A stretch of 64,000 bases of DNA from Gibbula magus. Its lineage: Eukaryota; Mollusca; Gastropoda; Trochida; Trochidae. The notes beneath the pieces were generated by a model. The model had not been told where the DNA came from and did no database searches. It saw only the letters and a program-made list of their open reading frames with translations. The position numbers were made by a program, and so were the translations under genes. The stretch lies in the NCBI GenBank assembly GCA_936450465.1, contig OW388299.1:38327548-38391547 (forward strand), in the 5' to 3' direction. Of this stretch, positions 21,113 to 32,684 are shown piece after piece (within the stretch, counting starts at the first letter, position 1; each line of letters opens with the position of its first letter).

Positions 21113-22462
21113 GACAAGATACAAGATACAAGATACAAGATATTTATTGTACATAAAACACCCATTATGGGCAGTGTACAAAGAAGTTAACAAATGTTAA
21201 TACATATTATAAGTAAAATATATACAAGAGCATTAATATATCTCAGTGTGAGACAAATATATCAAACAATGCATATTATAGATTGTACAATAATTAACCA
21301 ATGTGGCTTAATCTCATTGAATACATGTCATAAAGTACTTTACAAGTGATAGAAGCATGATGACTCTTGGGGTTTATAATTGATGAGAGGAGCTCTTTCC
21401 TTGAGACCCCAACGAGACCAGTTGATGAAATTAGTTTCGAGCGAAAATGAACATATGTTGGGCATTCAAATATAAAATGTTCTTCCGTTTCTGTAACACC
21501 CTGACTGCACTGTTGACAGAGGCGTTTGTCTACAGGGGTGTTGTTATATCTTCCTCTCTCAATCTCAAGCTGGTGAGCACTAAGTCTTAACTTAGTTAAT
21601 ACTTTTCTGTGGTCATTATTCTTAATGTTTAAATAGTCTTTGTAGCCAAACGAGTCTTCAATATGTCCAAGCAGGCGTAATTTCTTTCCTTTATCAGATG
21701 GTAGTTGATCAGTTTCCTTGAGGTATATTTGAATAAATTCAGTTTTTAAACATTCCATGAATTGCTGTCTGGAGATACTGTAAATGTTTGATGAAGGGAA
21801 TGATATTTTAAGACGTTGTTCAATTGTTGAGACCCAGAATGATTTTGAAAGATCCTTATCTTCTTGTAGGGCAGCATATAGAAGTCTGTCTTGATCCATT
21901 CGCAATAATCGTTTGTTGCTCCAATAGATTTTCTGTATATCGTTTTTCTGATTGTTTTACGCATCTTTTATAGTCTTTGCGTGCTTTGTAAAACTTATTT
22001 TGATTCGTTTTGTCGAATGGGTTTTTAACGTGGTCTACACAGGCTGATTGAACGACACTTTTCAAATCCTTACACTGAAAATTATACCACTTTTTCTTCT
22101 TTTTTGACTTCCGCTTCACGTGTACCAGTTTTACAGAGTCATTCGCTGCAGACAAGATAATGTCAGAAAACTGAGATGTCATATAGCATCAACTTCTTCC
22201 TGGGAATCATTTTCAGGAGTTTTCATTATAAAGTTATCAGCAAAAGATTTACACTGATAGGATAGAAGTCTGTTTATATATTTGATTTCACACTCTCCTG
22301 ACCACACAAACTTTGATATTTTATTGATGTTCCTGGATGTTTTATTATTTATTCTCTTTTTCTTGAACTTCGTAAAATTCAACTGACCTTGACACGTGAT
22401 AGTAATACTGGCTTGGAGAGCACAGTGGTCAGACATGTGGGTGAGGGGTAATACTTTCATAT
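21113..22462 (-). mobile_element. LINE retrotransposon fragment, copy A (internally deleted)
   Basis: A minus-strand non-LTR element. Its 3' end is a 7-bp microsatellite tail (ACAAGAT units, about 4, at 21113-21143). The C-terminal frame (21905-21294) ends with the LINE zinc-knuckle-like C-x2-C..H..C cluster, CQQCSQGVTETEEHFIFEC. Upstream, 22460-21923 encodes the end of an AP-type endonuclease (HMSDHCAL) and a KSKKKKKW linker. The reverse-transcriptase core is missing: sequence jumps at about 21911 from the C-terminal part directly to the linker. Jockey/CR1/L2-like by domain pattern; the clade is not fixed. Confidence 0.92.
21294..21905 (-). pseudogene. LINE ORF2 C-terminal fragment (copy A)
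   Basis: The copy A counterpart of 26191-26802. It is cut off at its 5' side by the internal deletion. Confidence 0.9.
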
Positions 22463-22972
22463 AGTTAAATCACCCAAACCATCTGTGACTATTAGTATTG
22501 AGGGGTATGGGCTACTTTTATATACATTGTTTACAGCGAGATATTAGATATTCTCAAATTCCTGTGCAGTTGTTCTAGGCTTGTGAGACTCTTCTCTCTG
22601 ATTGAACTCTCTTGTATCAGGCTTTATATTAAAGGTTTAAGTTGGCTTATAGAACTACTTGTATATTGAGAATCTCAAGTTTAAACAGGTGGTTGGTAGC
22701 ATTGTTCGATCGGTGTCTTGGCATCCAGTGTTTTGTAAGTATCGGTTATCCTGGGCATGTATGGCCCAATTTCATTGACTATTAATTCTCAAATTACTTA
22801 TTCCATAACATGTTTCTCAAATTCCAAAGGTCTTATGTTAATGTATGTAATAAGCTTGAAAAGCAGCCAGCCCAGAAGTGTTATGTTGTCAATTTAATAG
22901 CAAAATGAAAGAAAACCTCAAATATTTACCAGCCCGGATCAAAAGTTCCCAGGTTCCGGGTTGCACAGGGGG

Positions 22973-23113
22973 CTGTATTGCTGAAACAAAAACAGTTCCT
23001 AGGTCCAATACTTCGATACGATACACCCTGTACTAATAAATAAAGAAAGAGGGTGTATCGTATCGAAGTATTGGACCTATAACTGTTTTGTTTCAGCAAT
23101 ACAAACCCCTGTG
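22973..23113. repeat. Hairpin-forming inverted repeat (copy B)
   Basis: Counterpart of 17585-17733. The left arm has a few substitutions (GGGGGCTGTATTGCTG). Confidence 0.8.
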
Positions 23114-25231
23114 TCGGGTTGGCGGACGGATGTTAGTTCATACATTGCATACGTCGATCTTTAGGTCTATGTAATTTGTTAAATGAAACCACAAGCTCCG
23201 TGTCTACTGTTTCTCAATGTAGAAATTCTGAAGCAAGTAGTTGCACACAGTCGCTCGCTCTTCTGATCGGAACCAATCTTCGTTGGCAGCCAGGGGTGAA
23301 ATCGACAACTACTCGGTGTCTTCAGACGATACTAAATCAATTTATTCAGACATTGTTGGAATTGAATCCCTGGATCCATCGCAAATGTGGCAGTTATAAA
23401 CATCGTAAAGAAAATTTCATGAAATCGCCCCTCATCCGCTAGTTTCCCTTAATGGTTCGTTATTGGCATAAGGGATGAAGGCATGTGGGCGATTACTACT
23501 TAGTTAGCCATTCAGTCTGAAGCGACGTCAATAACTACGGCGTAATTGACTAAAGCACGTTATGTTCAAAGGGAAAATATACCTAGTTAGTGAACACTCT
23601 GTCATTGAACGCCACGCAGTGTGCATGTTTCGATTCGGGCATGGACCTTTCTTTTCTTAATACATAAATAATGACATATAGACTGCCGGACAAAACAAAC
23701 GTCACTGTTATTCCAACGAAGGAGAACGTCAAATTTGAATGTCTTTGATAAAAGACTTATAATTCAGAACAAGATAAAGTTGAAATGATAACTATGTGTC
23801 AAGAAAAAGCATGGATAACAAATTAAGGATAAGGATAAGGATTAAAGGACTTTCCATTTGAGTTGTCTATATCGCTTTGTTTTAATGTGACAATGACAAT
23901 GGCAATCTCAGTAATTCAATCAGCTCATAAAGGTGAGATATGTGACACTACAATGAAAACACAAAAAAAACAACCTAGTTTATTATCATACCCCCGCTAC
24001 GAAGTCAAATTTCTCAAAAACCGTTTAGTGTTCATCAAACTTTGTACAGTTGTTAACCACATTCTTCCCATCGCGCAGAGACGATTTTCGGTTTTCTGTG
24101 ATTTCATTTTTTTGTCGTTTCCATGGAAACGTCACTTTTTGAACTTAGTTGTATAGTGCTCAAACCGGACAAGTTTTCTCGGAAACTATTAAACCTAGGT
24201 CAATGAAATTTTGGTTGTGAGTACACCTGACCATACTCTTTATCACGTTCGAAAACCAGTTCTGAAATATTATTTTTTACGGAGTATTGCTCTTGAACCC
24301 GATATTGAACTTAGTACGAAAAACCTCCATGATGCTCCAATCGGGACACGTTTTCTTAGAAAGTATTTCATCTCGGTGAATGAAATTTAACATGTAGGTA
24401 GTCCAGGTGATACTCTTCATCGAGGTCGAAGTCAAGTTCCGAAATATTATTTTTTACAGAGTTATGGCCCTTGAATCCAAAATTGAACTTAGTACTTCTA
24501 ACTGATGTGATGTTCAAATGAGGACAATTAAGTTACCTGAAAAAAATTACATCCAGGTGAATGAAATGTTGTAATATCAAAGCCAGTTCCCTAAATATAT
24601 TTTGACAAAAGTATGATGCTTGAATCTGTTTTTCAGACATAGTGCCATTATAATATCTATATTGCTCAATGGACAGGCAGCGGATGGCGGGGGTATGTGA
24701 GCCATGCTCATTTTCTTGTATGCTTCTGTGATCGGAAATGTTGCTTTACTTCCGAAATTGCTTCAATTGAACAAGTTCCATTATTTCACTGTCACGTTGA
24801 TTGTATACATGACAACATATAGTAAACATGACGTCATCCCCTCTGTGATATCTTCACTGTGTTGCGAAAGGGATGTCAAGCTGCAGTTGTGAGAACCTTT
24901 GCATCATCCACTACAGAGTTCCACAGGAGATCACTTGTATGACATCAAGCGATATCCTCTGGGAGATATCATTTTGACAGTAGATTTCCACAATCACAGG
25001 ACAAAAAGTGGTGGAATTCATTTGTCCCGTGAATGTCCTTCCACCGACACCCACATGGCATCACCATCATGTAATGTCTCACAATGCTATGACGGCAAAA
25101 ACCTATAATGAAATCACATTAGAAATGACGTCAGAAACATCATCCCATTGCAGTGCTGTGTTCAGAGATGTACACTTTTAATTGAAATTATTGAAGAATG
25201 AGTTTGGATGATAAATAAAATTCTCAACCAA

Positions 25232-25349
25232 GTGTCTTCTGATATCAAATATATCAACACTAGTTTATAAAACTGAAATATCCTCAGCAAACCTAGGAAT
25301 TCTGTAACTTTCATCAACTCGTGTTGATATATTTGATATCAGAAGACAC
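25232..25349. repeat. Inverted repeat with GTGTCTTCTGATATC arms (copy B)
   Basis: Counterpart of 20334-20451. Confidence 0.75.
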
Positions 25350-25559
25350 ATGGGTGATATTCTCTATTTCTCAAACTGAGAATACTGTTTTCTTCACAAA
25401 ACGATTAGGCATACTATGTGAAGAGCACGTGCTTGAACAATGGTGCGAAGAAGTCCGAGTACTGATTTAGATTTGACTTTGGCCGTGGATGAACCTATTA
25501 CACATGGATCGTAAATTAGTATCCCATATCTGGGGAAGGCTACCGATAAATGGACTATA

Positions 25560-25790
25560 CCTGGGCCGTACGTGTTCAAGAGAGGTTTCAAAGTAATCGC
25601 TCAATTAGCGATTACTTTTAAACCTCTCTTGAACGCGATTACTCAATGTAGCGCTACGTAGCAAAGCGAGCGATCTTTGCGGTTTTGCACCAAGTCGTTC
25701 AGGAGAGAATGAGCGCTACTTTAGCGATACTTGAGCGCTTCATTGAGCAATCAATGAGCGATTATAAGAATGGAACGGAACCCTGGTCTT
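25560..25790. mobile_element. GAGCGC-rich inverted-repeat element (copy B)
   Basis: Counterpart of 20640-20900 with small deletions at its right end. Confidence 0.6.
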
Positions 25791-26190
25791 GAATAAGGCT
25801 TAATTGGTAATTTTTTTAAATCCCACCGTATTATGCAATACCGCGGGATATATACGGTCGTCGCCCTGTCCGTCCGTAATCATTTCGTTTCCGGAGCAGA
25901 ACTCGAAAACCGTTCATGACATCTTTCTGAAACGTTCTATGTGTTTTACAAATTATGTGGGACCAGTGGACTATTTCATCTTCTGAGGACTATTGTTGAC
26001 AAGATACAAGATACAAGATACAAGATACAAGATATTTATTGTACATAAAACACCCATTATGGGCAGTGTACAAAGAAGTTAACAAAATTAATGTTAATAC
26101 ATATTATAAGTAAAATATATACAAGAGCATTAATATATCTCAGTGTGAGACAATTATATCAAACAATGCATATTATAGATTGTACAATAA

Positions 26191-26802
26191 TTAACCAATG
26201 TGGCTTAATCTCATTGAATACATGTCATAAAGTACTTTACAAGTGATAGAAGCATGATGACTCTTGGGGTTTATAATTGATGAGAGGAGCTCTTTCCTTG
26301 AGACCCCAACGAGACCAGTTGATGAAATTAGTTTCGAGCGATAATGAACATATGTTGGGCATTCAAATATAAAATGTTCTTCCGTTTCTGTAACACCCTG
26401 ACTGCACTGTTGACAGAGGCGTTTGTCTACAGGGGTGTTGTTATATCTTCCTCTCTCAATCTCAAGCTGGTGAGCGCTAAGTCTTAACTTAGTTAATACT
26501 TTTCTGTGGTCATTATTCTTAATGTTTAAATAGTCTTTGTAGCCAAACGACTCTTCAATATGTCCAAGCAGGCGTAATTTATTTCCTTTATCAGATGGTA
26601 GCTGATCAGTTTCCTGGAAGTATATTTGAATAAATTCATTTTTTAAACATTCCATGAATTGCTGTCTTGAGATACTGTAAATGTTTGATGAAGGGAATGA
26701 TATTTTAAGACGTTGTTCAATTGTTGAGACCCAGGATGATTTTGAAAGACTCTTATCTTCTTGTAGGGCAGCATATAGAAGTCTGTCTTGATCCATTCGC
26801 AA
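26191..26802 (-). pseudogene. LINE ORF2 C-terminal fragment
   Basis: 203 codons after the RT domain with the cysteine/histidine cluster CQQCSQGVTETEEHFIFEC. Near-identical to 21294-21905 in copy A (about ten amino-acid differences by eye). Confidence 0.9.
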
Positions 26803-27118
26803 TAATCGTCTGTACGTAGCAGTTGAATACGTTAGAAAGTATCTCTATAGATAGAGGGTAGAGTCCAAGCTCGCTAAGGCATCCGATATTACTGGTTCTC
26901 TTTGGTACCCCGAGAATTGATTAAGCTGTTTTAATGGTTATTGTATTACAAGCCAGCTTACTCCAGTTTTGAAACGGATCTGATATCGATTTAAATATAT
27001 CGCTGCCCCAAACTTCTGATCCATAAGTGGCGATTGGTGATATGAGACACCGATAGAGACGAAGGATGACATCGGGGCGGAAGTGAGTTGTTGGAGTCAG
27101 GCTGTGGCGGATTTTGAA

Positions 27119-27649
27119 CTAGGCGCGCATTGCTTTTCCTTTCAGGCTTTCAATAGCGAGTTTGAAAGTACCATTCTTATGAAGAGTCACACCAAGATAG
27201 TTGTATGAGTCACAAAAGTCAATAACCGTGTTATCAAGGTGAAACACATGTCTGGAATCTGCATTGGTACCGCCGAAAATTAATACTTTAGTTTTAGAGA
27301 GATTTAAAGTGAGTTTCCAATCTTCTATAAATGTTTTTAAATTGTCTATATTCTGTTGAAGTCCTTTGGATGACTTTGAAAAAAGAACTAGGTCGTCTGC
27401 GAAGAGCAAATGTGTGAGGTGTTGACCATCCAAAAGAGGAGCGTGGTTACTACGGGCTTCAAAGTAGTTCTGTTTATCGTTCACATAGATGTTAAAAAGG
27501 GTAGGACTGCACACACATCCTTGCTTAACACCAACTGATGATGGAATTGGTTCTGTCACTCCATCTTGCGTTTTGATAGAATACATCACATTAGAGTACA
27601 TGTCATGTAAGAGATTAAATATTCTACCTGTTATACCATAATTATACAT
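27119..27649 (-). pseudogene. LINE reverse transcriptase palm fragment
   Basis: Contains VKQGCVCSPTLFNIYVND and the catalytic LLFADDLVLFSKSSKG box, followed by NLSKTKVLIFGG and YNYLGVTL. These are standard RT motifs of non-LTR elements. Its first codons were originally continuous with the frame upstream of the 224-bp insertion. Confidence 0.95.
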
Positions 27650-27650
27650 T

Positions 27651-27874
27651 CAGGGATCACCCTGGAGCAGAGTGTCAAAGGGAGAATAATCTCCACTTTG
27701 CCTTCACAATGGGATTTTCAGATAAAGCAATGGGATATTTCAAAATAATAATACTGATTTTAAGAATTTTAAATTTTTGCAATGGGATTTTCTCCCCTTG
27801 TCAATATTTATTATGGGATATCTTGGTACATCAACGGGTAAATATCCCCAAATCCCTGCCTAAAGTGATCCCTG
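27651..27874. mobile_element. 224-bp MITE inside the LINE RT domain
   Basis: Ends are the perfect 10-bp inverted repeat CAGGGATCAC / GTGATCCCTG. The 6-bp TACATT is duplicated exactly at 27645-27650 and 27875-27880. Without the insert and one TACATT the LINE frame reads straight through (LLYTM followed by YNYGITG), which confirms the boundaries. The CA..TG ends resemble hAT elements, but hAT normally duplicates 8 bp. Confidence 0.85.
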
Positions 27875-28076
27875 TACATTGTATACAATAGTCCGTCTCT
27901 CCATACAGAGTCAAACGCCTTTCGAAAGTCAACAAAACAGGTATATAGTTTTCTCTTCGCCTGTTTGAACTTTTTAATCAAAGTTCTGAATATGAATATG
28001 TTGTCTGTTGTTCTGTGATCCGATCGAAAACCGGCCTGTCTTGAGTCAAAGAGAGAGTTAGATTCCATATATGAAG

Positions 28077-28810
28077 TCATTCTTGTGTTGATAATTGAAA
28101 GAAATAGTTTTGCAAGACACCTTCTAAGGGCAATTCCTCTATAGTTGTTTCGTTAAAATCTCCTTTCTTGTGAATTGGTATGATATATGATGTTCGCCAA
28201 TCCGAGGGAAATCGTCCAATTGCTAAGATGTGATTAAATAGTTTCAAGTAATGATCGATGATAACGGTTGATGACACAGAAATCATCTCATTAAGTAGTA
28301 AGTCGGGACCGCCTGACTTTCTATTTTTCAATTTCCGTACAGCTTTAATGAGTTCCTGGGCTGTTATATTATCATTAAGAGAATTACAGTCTAGGTCAGT
28401 TGATGGATATATATCTCTAACTGACCTTGATACACTATGGTGAAAATCACTGGTGTTTGGAATATCACAGTTGAGATTCTTGAAATGTTCAATCCAATCC
28501 GTGGAAGAGATGTTGTTGCTGTGATCTTTCTCCTGTCCTCCTGTTAGCTCGCGGACCAGCCTCCAATATTCTCGGGAATCCGTCGCAGATAATGATTCAA
28601 GTTGCTCCAATAGATTTTCTGTATATCGTTTTTCTGATTGTTTTACGCATCTTTTATAGTCTTTGCGTACTTTGTAAAACTTATTTTGCTTCGTTTTGTC
28701 GAATGGGTTTTTAACGTGGTCTACCCAGGCTGATTGAACGACACTTTTCATATCCTTACACTGAAAATTATACCACTTTTTCTTCTTTTTTGATTTCTGC
28801 TTCACGTGTA
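28077..28810 (-). pseudogene. LINE linker and start of RT
   Basis: A lysine-rich KSKKKKKWYNFQCKD linker, then conserved RT start motifs (RKLKNRKSGGPD, FPSDWRTSYIIPIHKKGD). It ends in a frameshift before the fingers segment at 28080-27880. The 5' side is interrupted at 28811 by a DNA transposon. Confidence 0.9.
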
Positions 28811-31232
28811 GGGGAGAGTGGGGCAAGACGCCCATGCTAAGCATAAAGTCTTGCTACATTTGATGTATTGGGGTTATTTTCATACTTTCGGTGTTAAATA
28901 ATCTCTTTTGTGTAATCAATCAATATTATATGATTGACATTGTTTTTTAGCGCATGACTTACGAGAAATTGCAGACCAACACTTTTATATTTTGCGGCCT
29001 TCTTGCCCCATGCCTGTGGCAAAACGCCCTTGTGTATGGGGCAAGTTGCCCAGGGTAGGCGTTTTACCCCATATATCACTTTCCCACATAATAATATAAC
29101 AAATTTGCGATTAGACAATGATTTTGTCTCTAATTATATTATCCAACAAGAAGATAAAGCAGAACATCTGATCAAACAATCTTGAATTTCAAAAGTTCTT
29201 TACTAAAAATACCATAACATCTTACGAGGTTTTATCTTATGAAACTCATTTTGAATCATAATTTTGGCTATTGCATTGTGCGTTTCCTAGCGTGCAGTCT
29301 TGTTGTGGCCGATTGGTACACTACTGACAGAACAAGCAAGGGCAGAGCTATGAATTTTTAATATGAGCTTAAATTTTGAAAAGTACTTGGATAGATATAT
29401 GGTTTTGATGTACAGTGTATTATTGAATGCTTCAGAAGAGAACCCTGGGATTGAAAATTCGATAACTTTATTAAGAGATAAGCTCTATGCTCTTCAAGTT
29501 TGGTTTTTGATATATTTGGGTCGCTAATTATGTAACTAATAGTGGTGCTTTTGTGAGAGACTTTACGCAACGGGTTAAGGATATTTATTCCCAAATGTGG
29601 AAACATGAATTATTAACATTGAGCGAAACTATATTGTATCTTCATATTCAGGAAACTCTTTGCATAGAGAAATAATTGACTAATATTGATCTTTAAAAGA
29701 ATACAGAATTGCACTTAGACGCTTCCGTCTCGGTTCACATTATGCTTATGGTTGAAGACGGAAAATGGAGTGTGCCTAAATCCCTTTTGTTGATAGATTA
29801 TGTCCCTTTTGTAATAACGAAATAGATGAATACCATGTACTCTTGATTTGTCCAGAACCTTATGAACCTCGGCATGCATGTGCACAGGTAGAATCACGAG
29901 TTTGACTTAATAAATTCTTGACTCTTGACTATGAATTCAAAGTTCGTTCCATATCCACTGATCACCTGCTCCTAAGTGTTGAGGACAATGAAGAACCTAG
30001 GCAGTTGAGATGATCTCAAGCTCTCCAGGCATTGTAGATGGCTCTTACATAAATGATAAATAAATAAATAAATGACTTTTATAAAGCGCCTTATACACAG
30101 GTCATTTGTTCAGAGCGCTGTACAAGTCAAAGATAACAAATGATACCAAATTTAATGTCACTCTGGACAATATTTTTTTAAGAGACGTGTCCTCAGATTT
30201 GCTTTGAAATATTTCAAAGATTGGCATTTTCTCATGTCAAAAGGCAGAGCATTCCAGAGTAACAGCAAAGATTTTAAAAGAAAATTGACCGAAATTGTTC
30301 AGCTTCCATCTCGGTGTCAATCAGCTAGATCTTCCACTTAAGATTAGATAATGCAGGATCACCTGACTTCTCAACCCATCAGCTTTGTTCTTTTCTGTGA
30401 TCGCCAGTATTGGATCTGTGATCACTCCATGTTCATACAATTTTGATGCTTGAAGATATGGGTCTATCTGTGTTCCAAAATCCTAAACAAACAGCGGTCA
30501 TCACCACATGCCACGATTACTGACAGCGACTGATGGTATCGCCAGAAAGAAAGGATAGGCAGTTGTAGTCCATTTCTAGGAGTACATAGATCTGATTGTT
30601 TTACACTCGAGTGTCCCTTTTCAGAGACTGGCGTCGTAGATGCTTAATTCAGTACCTCCATCAATTGGTATCTCTAATCAGGGAAGGAGACTTCAATATT
30701 TAAGTTTTCTGCAACGTACATTGTTGTTTTACAACCCTTATACCTTTCGTTTTACCTAATACCTTTACTACTAGATTCAAAACACTTTTTATGAGAATTG
30801 AGGGGTAAAACGCCCATGGTATGGGGTAAAACGCCTATACTGGGCGACTTGCCCCACATGACCCCAAAGGGTACTTTGAATTTTCACGATTCTTGAGGCT
30901 AAACCATGTGACAATGTCTTCCTGTAACTAGCATTGTGATGTTTAAGAGTTTACGTGAATTGGTACAACAACGAGTGAAGGTTGATATCTGGTTCCAAAA
31001 AATGTCAGAATTTATTTAATTGTCTACTAAATTTTGGAAAATATACCACCTAAATATATAAAACCATTTGAAATATTTTCTTTTTCGCGGGCCCAGCAAC
31101 CCTCCATTGATGGATGACATCCAACCTGAAAGCTACCACAGCAAAGAGAAATAACCGATCTGACCACGTGCTTGTGCATGTCACGTGGCGTAGGCGTTTT
31201 ACCCCAACTGGGCATCTTGCCTCACTCTCCCC
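28811..31232. mobile_element. 2422-bp DNA transposon with TA target duplication
   Basis: Terminal inverted repeats of about 24 bp start GGGGAGAGTGGGGCAAGA and differ at two positions between ends. TA is duplicated (28809-28810 and 31233-31234), and the intact target CACGTGTACCAG is visible in copy A at about 22116-22130. Related GGGGCAAG/GGGGTAAAACGCC blocks also lie inside at 28998-29071 and 30800-30870. No transposase frame is visible, so it is non-autonomous, with a Tc1/mariner-like target preference. Confidence 0.85.
29690..29915 (+). pseudogene. Relic of a LINE C-terminus nested in the 2.4-kb element
   Basis: Plus-strand translation gives DRLCPFCNNEIDEYHVLLIC, the C-x2-C..H..C cluster typical of LINE C-termini, with stops upstream. 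It ends near CTTGACTCTTGAC repeats at 29920-29935. It is unrelated in sequence to the surrounding LINE. Confidence 0.65.
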
Positions 31233-31582
31233 TACCAGTTTTACAGAGCCATTCGCTGCAGACAAGATAATGTCAGAAAACTGAGATGTCATAGCATCAA
31301 CTTCTTCCTGGGAATCATTTTCAGGAGTTTTCATTATAAAGTTATCAGCAAGAGATTTACACTGAGAGGATAGAAGTCTGTTTATATATTTGATTTCACA
31401 CTCTCCTGACCACACAAACTTTGATATTTTATTGATGTTCCTGGATGTTTTATTATTTATTCTCTTTTTCTTGAACTTCGTAAAATTCAACTGACCTTGA
31501 CACGTGATAGTAATACTGGCTTGGAGAGCACAGTGGTCAGACATGTGGGTGAGGGGTAATTAATACTTTCATATAGTTAAAT

Positions 31583-32250
31583 TTGTCATAATTTGACATG
31601 ACTACTTTTACAGAGGAGTGCATTGCCACGATAAAAAAAAAACAGGTTTTCGGGAATTTATTATTTTGTTTTAATTTTGTGAAACTTATTAATTCATTAA
31701 ATAATCTTTCCAATTCATTTTGTAAGCTTTGTAATTCATTAATGCTTTCTAATTTATCGAAAGTAAGTTTACTAAAAAGCGATAATCGATTTGGCAACCC
31801 TATCTAGCTCTTTTAACAACAGATAATAAACAAACGTTGACAACGCTGTACCTACTGACGTATATAATTTACGTCACACAACAAGACATGATGAAATCGT
31901 ACCCAAGTGCTATAATATATTAATCTCACTATGAGCTAAATTTGACGAGAGAATACACAAAAATAGCACCAAAAGCTATATTTGGAACATGAATACTCTC
32001 TTGACAAATCACAGTTTACAGTGGGGCCTATCTTTTAAGCGATTTCGTAAGAGTTTGACGTCAATTGAAGAGAGCAAAGGGCAACTTTTCCAAAACGAAA
32101 CAAGTGAACTAGATCAATTTACTTGCATACGAATGAAAACAGTCACATGTACATATAGCCTTTTTCTGAACTGAATAGTAGCAAAGCATGTTTTGAAACG
32201 AAAATATCAACGTTTTGTGGTGTGATAAGCGGTCAAAGGGAAGTAACTCT
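31583..32250. other. Spacer between the duplication and the copine gene
   Basis: AT-rich, no gene recognised. It contains TTTACGTCACAC near 31868-31880, a CRE-like site upstream of the inferred copine leader exon. Confidence 0.4.
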
Positions 32251-32259
32251 GTTGCAGTT

Positions 32260-32417
32260 AACCGGAAGCAGGAAGTAGATTTACTTCAGCGTCTGCTTCA
32301 TAAACCACTCTTATAAACTTATGTTGTAATAAGAGATTTGACGCATTATTCAGTAGGCAAGCCGCGCAGAAGATTCTGAAGTTTCCTCAGATTGAAATTA
32401 ACCGGTTGTCAGGAAAG
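32260..32417 (+). other. Probable non-coding first exon of the copine gene
   Basis: A stretch with ETS-type sites (AACCGGAAGCAGGAAGTAG) leads to a near-perfect splice donor, AGGAAAG|GTAAGTT, at 32417/32418. No coding exon of another gene lies nearby, so I read it as the copine 5' UTR exon. The start coordinate is approximate, and transcript evidence is lacking. Confidence 0.4.
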
Positions 32418-32684
32418 GTAAGTTGAACTGATTATGTCTAACAGAAACATAAATTTGTTTATTGACAGTACATTCAGAATCTAGTTAATTAGGAGTTTTG
32501 GAAATAAACCATCAAAATACTACTGACTACTTAAAGTCAGTATAGATCTTTTGGATATTTTTCTTAGTTTGATTACCGTATGTTCTTGAGGGAGACCCAA
32601 CTTGACACTCAAAAACGGAAAAGCACGTCATTAGTAATTATATGAATATCTATAATTACACTCTGCAATACAGGTAGTTCGTTC

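Larger units (their letters stand above)
17095..22462. repeat. Tandem duplication, copy A (5.4 kb)
   Basis: The sequence from AGTTAAATCACCC at 17095 is repeated from 22463 with high identity: same order, same hairpins, same LINE end. The 8-bp AGTTAAAT occurs at 17095, 22463 and 31575, i.e. at the left edge, the junction and the right edge, so the duplication was probably joined at that microhomology. Copy A has a 464-bp element absent from B and lacks about 1.8 kb of LINE sequence present in B. Confidence 0.92.
22463..31574. repeat. Tandem duplication, copy B (9.1 kb)
   Basis: Second copy of the block. It is longer because it keeps about 1.8 kb of LINE sequence deleted from copy A and because a 2422-bp DNA transposon lies inside its LINE. 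It lacks the palindromic element of copy A and so preserves that empty site near 24805-24815. Confidence 0.92.
26000..31574 (-). mobile_element. LINE retrotransposon, copy B (dead, with two nested insertions)
   Basis: A longer version of the LINE in copy A. Reading the minus strand 5' to 3': endonuclease end (31544-31235, SDHCAL), a 2422-bp DNA transposon, linker and RT start (28805-28077), RT fingers with QAGFRSDHRTTDN and DFRKAFDSVW, a 224-bp insertion, RT palm with LFADDLVLF, then the thumb region, the C-terminal cysteine cluster (26802-26191) and an ACAAGAT tail (about 5 units, 26000-26034). Several frameshifts and stops show that it is inactive. A 4-bp ATTA insertion near 31560 relative to copy A also breaks the endonuclease frame. 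Confidence 0.93.

Noticed and set aside
26191..28844. Functional reverse transcriptase gene
   Set aside because: Frameshifts, stops and two insertions show a dead LINE.
28894..29185. Frames around the GGGGCAAG blocks
   Set aside because: They lie in transposon end-like repeats and lack any domain.
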